Virus record (IMG/VR): IMGVR_UViG_3300020463_000065
Coordinates: 1 to 33,715 of that record
DNA: 33,715 bases
Reading direction: 5' to 3' (one strand)
From: a virus
Both the position numbers and the translations under genes were made by a program. The notes below the pieces were generated by a model. That model saw only the letters and a program-made list of their open reading frames with translations, made no database searches and was not told the origin of the DNA. This document shows, one piece after another, positions 22,756-31,700 of this stretch. How positions within the stretch are numbered: the first letter of the stretch is position 1; each line of letters starts with the position of its first letter.

Positions 22756-25700
22756 TGGCTGACAATACAACTAACTCATTAACCAATAACGAAGTTGTCA
22801 AGCAAGGAAACAACGAGTACAGGCGTACGGTACAACACCTACCAGCATTCTATAGGACAGACGCCAATCAGAGATTCTTGTCAAGTACAATGGATCCTTT
22901 GGTACAGAAAGGTTCACTGGAGAGGGTGGACGGTTACATAGGTAAACAGGATGCCTACACTAGATCAATCAATGACAGGTATATCGGTGCAACCAGCAGG
23001 GATAGATTCGCATATCAACTAGAGCCTGCAGTGACTTACACAGACAAGGATACCACTTCTGTCAATCCAGAAGATCAAGTTAAATTCACAGGAACATATG
23101 ACGACTACATAAACCAGATCAAGTATCTAGGTGGCAAAGTCAACAACCACGACAGGTTGAACAAAGAGACTGTGTACAGTTGGAACCCAGCGATAGATTA
23201 CGACAAGTTGGTGAACTATAGAGAGTACTACTGGATACCGGAAGGCCCCGGAGCCATAGAAATAGATTCAGTTGGCCCAAGTGCAGTAGCGGAATATTCT
23301 GTGGAGAATCTGGCACAAGGCGCCTACAACTTTACACACAGAGAAAATGAAAACAATCCTATCCTGACCCTATACAGGGGAAACACATACAAGTTTAACG
23401 TAAATGCCAAAGGACATCCGTTCTGGATAATGACAGAGCCATACAAGAGCAAGATTTCGTCAGACGGTTCTACGTCAACAATATTTGACACAGGAGTGAC
23501 CAACAACGGTGCGGACCAAGGAACAGTAACATTCACAGTTCCAACAACAGGTGCACCTGATACATTATATTACCAATGTGGCAACCACGATGCCATGTAC
23601 GGCATACTACAGATCAAAGACGTTACAAGCACCACCAACATAAACGTAGAGGACGATATCATAGGTGCTAAAAATTACAGTCTTAGGACACTAGATCTTT
23701 CCAATGGGATGAAGATTAAATTCACAACCTCCTTGGTTCCAACCGCATACCAAAACAAAGAGTACTATGTGGAAGGGGTCGGCGATGCGATAACGCTTAC
23801 CGATGTAGAGGATTTAATTACGCCAGGCACTTATGCAACAGAATCTACAATACTATACGATCAGGTAGGGTATGATTCAAGACCTTATGCAAAGGCATAT
23901 TACACGCCAGAGGCAAAAGACTACATCACAATCAAGAGAGATTCGCGAGACCAAAACGCTTGGTCTAGATACAATAGATGGTTCCACAAGTCTATCATTG
24001 AGGAGACAGCAAGGGTCAGTAGTTTCACTCCTACACTAAACGAAACTGATAGGGCTAAAAGACCAATAATAGAATTTGATTCTGGATTAGCACTTTACAA
24101 TCACGGGACAGTGGCCAAAAGATCTGTGACGTTGTATGACACAGTTACAACAGATGCTTTTTCATCGGTGGTTAAACAAACAGGTTACATTGTTGACGGA
24201 CTGGCACTAGCCAACGGAATGAGGGTAGTGTTTGCATCAGACACAGATCCTTTGGTAAAGAACAAGATATACGATGTGAACTTTGTGACAGCAGGAGATT
24301 CAACGCAGGTCATTAATTTGACGGAGGCATCTGACGCCACACCAACTGATAACGATTCCATATTCATAGAGTTTGGAACAACGAACCAGGGCAAGAGTTT
24401 CCGTTATGATAGCACCACAGAAACTTTTGTGGAAGCACAACAGAAGACGGGGACGAACCAACAGCCGTTGTTCGGCATGTGGGACAATGATCACACATCA
24501 TTTGACGATTCAACGACATATCCTAATTCAACCTTTGCAGGTGCGAAAGTTTTCTCTTTCGCAACTTCAGACACGGCCACAACAGACACTGTGTTAGGAA
24601 TCAAGGTCAAATACAACACCATCAACAATGTGGGAGACATTGTTTTTGATTCTGATCACACGTCAGGAACATTTACTTACAAAAGTGGATCTAATACAAT
24701 CACAAAGAACCTGGCCGAAGGACACCTGCACTACACGACTAGTAGAGCGACACACAATTCAAGGAGTGCATGGATAAAAAGAACAAATGAAAGCAAACAG
24801 CGTGTCACAAGGACTCTAATTGTTGAAGCAACAGAGAAACAGTTGTTCCCGATAGACTTCTATAAAGATTCAGCGGACCTCACAGATTTGGAAGTGTCAG
24901 TGTCTGTGAATGGATCAAGGAAGACACTGACTACAGATTACACCCTGGAGACAGGAACAAAAAACAAATATATAAAATTTAACAAGGCACTAGAGGTTAA
25001 CGACCAGATACGGATAGCGGCACACAGCAGTGCTGACAAGATAGCCGACAAGGGCATATATGAAATACCAGAGAGCTTGTCAACCAACAGTCTCAACCAG
25101 CAGTTGGGCACGTTCACGTTTGGACAGATACTGAACCATGTGCGAGATATACTTGACAAGAATGAGGATGTCACGGGTACGATACCGGGAGTATCAAACC
25201 TAAGGGACAAACCAGATGCAAGGTTAAAGGGTGGTAGCATACACCAGCATGAGGCACCATTGCTCTCTGCCGTGTTCAACATCATAGACCAGCAAGCCAA
25301 CTTTGCCACAGCAACAGACTACGTTAACCAGGAGTACGAGAAATGGTACAACGCATTCCTCACACACGCAACAGGAACAGCATATGAGGGAGTAGCCGCT
25401 GACAGGGTTAACGAGATAATCTCCGCGATCACGCCAGGCAGGAACAGCACTTTTCCGTTCTACTATGAGGACATGGTGGGCTGGGGAGAGAATGCTTCAA
25501 CGAGATCATACACAGTAATGGGATCATCACAGACAGACTATGCACTAGACTCACAGCACGACATCACAATACTGAGCAATAGGGCAGTATACGTTTACCT
25601 TAATGGTGTTCAATTATTGCTAGGAACGGATTACACGTTCAGCACAACAGATGACAGTGTGAGTATTAGCAAGGCATTGGTAGAAGGCGACAAGATTGTG

Positions 25701-28700
25701 ATCAAGGATTATACGGATACAACTGGAAGTTACATGCCACCATCACCGACCAAACTAGGAATGTACCCCAAATTTACGCCTGAGACATTTACAGACACAA
25801 CCTATATAACAGACACAGCGGTCATTAGGAAACACGACGGTTCCATAATAAAAGCATATGGAGACGAGCGTGATGATTTAATTTTAGAACTTGAAAAAAG
25901 GATCTACAACAATATAAAAGTAGAACATGATCCAGCATTACTAGACATACATGATGTATTGCCAAGTGCTTTCACGTCAACGGAATACACACTGCAGGAA
26001 ATAGATAGTGTGATGGGCTCAGATTTCTATCAGTGGGCGGGACGTAACAGTGTTCAATACATCAACAACACGGTGTTCTCAGAGGGATCACCATTCACTT
26101 ACAACTACGCAAGATCAAAAGGTAGACTGATAGGTGAGAACCTACCAGGGCACTGGAGAGGCATATACAAATATTTTTACGACACGGACTCTCCGCATGT
26201 GAGACCATGGGAGATGATGGGGTATTCAGAGAAACCCAGCACGTGGGACGCGACCTATGGAACTGCCCCATACACTTCAGGCAATGATGTGTTATGGAAT
26301 GCAATAGCAACGGAACCTGGAAGATACGGGAAACCATTAATTCAAACCTACCTACCCGTTGACGCATCAGGTAACCTACTAGACCCATTAGCGGCAGGAT
26401 TGGTTGATAACTTTGACATACCAGGGAGGCAGAACGCTTGGAAGTTTGGTGATCAAGCACCAGCGGAAACGTCATGGAGGAGATCCAGTTCTTACCCGTT
26501 CACAGTAATGAAGACTCTGGCACTTACCAAACCGGCAAAATTCTTCTCAAACTTTTTTGATCCTTCGAGATTAACAACGAATACAGCAGGAAATCAAATA
26601 GATAAAGATACAGGCATTAGGGTTTCATTAGCAACAGCCAAATACCATTTAGAGACAGTGACGGACCTGGCAACTGGTGTCACAACAAGATACCAAACAG
26701 CGGGTCACCAACCGTTCGTGGTCAACTATCTAATATCACAGAACCTAGACAGCAAAATTTTCTACTACGACAAGATGAAGAACCTCACTGTGCAGTTAGC
26801 ATACAAGTTGGGAGGATTTACTGACAAGGACAACATAAAAATTCTAACAGACAGTGTGTCTCCGGGATCGACTTCAGGATCAAAATTTATACCGGATGAG
26901 AACTACAAGATATTATTCAGGACTTCTAATCCTGTAGAGAGTTTTTATTACTCGGGTGTGCTGATAGAGAAGAACACAGACATCAGTGAGGATGGATCCA
27001 CAGTGTTGGGCGGATATAAGGTGCTAGGTTACAGTACCGTGAAACCGTACTTCAACTTCAACTATCCTACCAAAACAACAACGGCAAAGGCAATATCTGT
27101 AGAAGGGTCAACTGTAATTGAACAGTACACAGCATATCAAGAAACGACACAGACTATACCTTATGGATATGTCTTTGATACTATACAGGACGTGGCTGAT
27201 TTCTTATTTGGATACGGTAACTGGTTGGAAGGCCAGGGTTTCCGATTTAACAAGTTCTCAAATGAACTAAAGGAAACACTCAATTGGGCAAATGCCGTAA
27301 GGGAATTTTTATTCTGGACCACACAGGAATGGTCCCCGGGATCAGCAATCACTGTGTCACCAGCCGCAGATGGCCTTGAACTGGATACAAACAACAGCAT
27401 TGTTGGCAAATTAAGGAACCTAGCAGGCGACTACTCGTTGTTAGATTCCGGAGGAAGGAAGATAGATATCAATGAGATATCGACCAAACGTTTGGGCAAG
27501 ACATTTGAGTTAGGGATCAAGTCCGACACAGTGGGTCTTTATAATATCGCACTGAACACAGTACAGAAGGAACATGTATTGCTGTTCGACAACAGCACAG
27601 TATTCGCAGACATAATATATGATCCGTACACAGGATTCAGACAACAGAGATTGAAAGTGGTAGGTTGGAAGACTGCGGGATGGAACGGAGATTACTACGC
27701 ACCAGGATTCGTGTTCGATGCCGCACAAGTTACATACTGGACGGCCAATACTGACTACAAAATTGGAGACAGTGTGGAGTACCAAGGCAAGTTCTATGTT
27801 GCAAAAACAAATCATAACTCGGGAACAACTTTCGAAACAACTAGTTGGAAACTCAAAGACAATAAGCCAGCACCACAATTGATACCTAACTTTGATTACA
27901 AGATTTCACAGTTTAATGATTTTTATGAATTAGAGACAAACAACTTTGATGAATCTCAACAAACACTGGCGCAAAGGTTAACAGGATACCAATCAAGAGA
28001 CTATCTAGAGAACCTATTCGTTAATGATGTGTCACAGTACAAGTTCTACCAAGGATATATCAGGGAGAAAGGCACGCAGAATGCCATAGACAAGATCCTT
28101 AAGGCCAAGTATGAGGGCGAGGACATCAGTCTTGACCTTTACCCTGAATGGATGATACGTACAGGTAATTTTGGTAATACAGATTCCATAGAAAATATAC
28201 AGATTGTTCTTAAAGATGACCAGATAATAGCAAACCCACAGAGTATTGAACTTTTAGGCACATCAAATGAGACGGCTGAATATTCAAGATCAGATGCCAT
28301 AATCAAAGACGAATTCTACTACAAACCGGTCGAGTACACAGCATCTACGACATTCAAGAGATTGGACTACACCAAAGAAGGGGTCAGCAGGGACACAGCA
28401 CAGGTTTTCAAGACGGCAGGATACCCACAACTACAACAAGTGCAACACACGGCATTCAACATAGAGGACATACTGAATCTCGATATGAATGCAATAACAG
28501 CCAACGATTTGGTTTGGGTTGCCAACAAAAGCAATCTAGACTGGGACGTTTTCAGGATATCGAATGCTGGTATCAAGATAGCAAACTTACACTTGATCAA
28601 TGATGCATCACAGTTGGAGATCACTTTCACAGACTCACACAACCTGTCAGCCGCAACGACGACAGCAGAGGCCGACTACTTTGGAATATCAAACAGTGAG

Positions 28701-31700
28701 GAAGCAACACTGAATGGTGCGTATCAGGTATCATCGACCCCAGACCACAAGACAGTGGTTATAGACTACACAGGCAACGTGGGATTTATACCAGCACTGG
28801 AAGACGGATCAACGGCTGACAGTTACGGAAACATACACAAATTTATATCTGTAAGATTGGCATCAATGAACAATGTAAATGATTTATTGAATTACGATGA
28901 TTACACGGACAAAAACGAAGCAATAGAACAACCAGGCGACAAAGTGTTTGCAGATGCGGATACATCAGGATTGTGGCGTGTGTACGAGAAACAGGATCCT
29001 TACACCCTTAAATTATTGCTCTCCCCAAACACATCTACTGCTGAACAGGAGTTCGGACACAGGATAGTGGCAAGAAACGATGGAAGGACGGTGATAGTAT
29101 CTGCACCGGGCAAAGCTCAGGGAGAGGTACACTTCCTGTTCAGGTCATCGACAGAAGCAGGTACTACTTTCCAGACACAGTCGACAACAACCATGACCGA
29201 AAACAACGACAACACTAGCAGATTAGGTGAGTCACTGTCAATGAGTACAGATGAAAACTTCGTGGTTGCAGGGGCACCATACACAAATGCAGTGGGTGCC
29301 GACGGAAGCACTAGATTTATCGATTCAGGACTGATTAAAATTTACATATGGGATCCAAACACATTCAAATATGGAATACTGAACACTATTACGGCACCTA
29401 CAGACGGATCAACGGCAAATGAAAATTTAAATTTTGGATGGGCACATAAAATATCCGAGCCAGGAATAACCTCAACTAGGTCAACAGCAGACAAATATCT
29501 TTTTGTGTCAGCACCAGGACACGATAATGATCGTGGTAGAGTCTACATGTACACGTGGGGAGTGGGTGCAGATGGCTCCACATATGATACATGGACGCAA
29601 GACTACACCATAGAGGCGCCGGCAGGTGGTAGAGGACAGAGATTCGGGCATAGAATACAAGCCAACGACAACGGTGACATACTGGCAGTCAGTTCACTGG
29701 CACCTGGCAACGCAGGTAAGGTAGAAATATTCATTAAGACATCGCAAAGCAATGACGGAAGCACACAGAATTCCTTCGCACTGGCACAGACCATAACAGG
29801 TGTCGCCAACGACGGATCATCACTAAACACTGCTTTCGGTGAATCAATAGCAATGAGCAAGGATGGCACTACTTTGATAGTTGGTGCACCGGGAGTGGAC
29901 GGTGTACAAAATGCAGATGCAGGAGCCATATATTACTACAAATGGAATGCTGATGATTCAACAAACACGTACACACTGCAACAGACCATAGGCGCACCTA
30001 GTTCGAGCACCAACATGAAGTTTGGCACGAGCCTAGATCTCAACGACAATGGAACAAGGCTTGTGATAGGAGCGGAAAACTTCGCCAGTTCAAGGGAGAT
30101 GAAATTTGATTCTGGGGAGACAACATTTGACCTACAGGATACTAACATAGTAGATCCGAACACCCAATCGGGAGGCGCATTTACGGCAACAATGTATAAT
30201 ACCAAGTTTATAATTGATGACAGATTAAAATCAGAAAATATGTCAGAAAATGATGACTTCGGACGTGGCATTTACATGATTGACAATTCGGTATTCGTAG
30301 GCGCACCAGATGATGATGGGAACACAGGTGCAGACGGAAGCACCAAGACAGTGAATGACGGAACAGTTGCCTGTTACGATCTGACAGTGAAGGGAGAGTA
30401 TGCCTGGAAGAACTTGGTGACAGAGACGGCACTGATGGACACAGACAAACTAGGCAAAGTGTTCGAGTTTAATAATAAAACAAAACAATTACGTGACTAC
30501 TACGATCTGTATGATCCGGTTAAGGGCAGGATACTAGGAGTGGCAGACAGAGAGATTAACATAAAGACAGCCTGGGATCCGGCATCCTACAATGTAGGTG
30601 ACAACCCTAACACAAAAACATCTTGGGACGATAAGCACATAGGTGAGGTATGGTGGGATCTTTCAACAGTGAAATGGCTATGGTACGAACAGGACACACA
30701 GGAATACAAACACAATCACTGGGGACAGACCTTCCCGGGTTCAAGTATAGATGTGTATGAATGGGTGGAATCAAGATTACTGCCAAGCGAATGGAACAGA
30801 ACCCAGGTCGAGATTGGACGTACAGTTTCAGGCACAGCATTGTATGGTGACGACTCGCGGTACACAGTGAGACAGAAGTACGATTCGAGACTAGACAAGT
30901 TTGTCAACTACTATTACTATTGGGTCAAGGGCATGACTACTATGCCGACCAACAGCGTGGTCAATAGGAAAAACACAGTGGCCTATGTAGCAAATCTTAT
31001 ACAGAATCCTGGTGCATTTGACTTCAAGTATTACTCAGTCACAGACACAAACAAATTTTTACTTAACAACGTAAAAAATCTAGTCAATAACGACATAGTG
31101 TTGAACATAGATACAAGGACCAACACTTTCGAGGGTGACTCCCACAGCGTGTGGAAGTTGGTCAGGGAAGGTGATGCAGAATACAAGCCTGGAATACAGA
31201 TGGAAACACGTTGGTGGGATTCTTTGATAGGGAAAAATTCTGCAGGAGACATTGTGCCAGATATAGATCTTCCATTGAATGAGCGATATGGAAACAAGAT
31301 CAGACCAAGGCAGAGCTGGTATGTGGACAGGTACAACGCACTTAAAGAGATAATAGACTACGCCAACACAGTATTGAAGAAAAACCAATTGGTAGGACAG
31401 ATCAGTCTATCTAACCTAGACTCAAAGGATCCAGAGCCTACAGCACAGAGCCTTGAATGGGATAACTCAGTCAACACTTACGCTGAACTGACTTACGTCA
31501 ACACAGCAGACATATCAGGTACAACAAACTATCTAGTCAAGGCCGACGAGACGGCCAACAACTATTGGGCGATATACACCTGGGATGGCTCCACATGGTC
31601 AAGAACTAAATTACAGACCTACAACACCTCTGCATACTGGAGTTACACAGACTGGTACAAGACGGACGGCGACATGGTACACAACGAGAACACCAAGATT

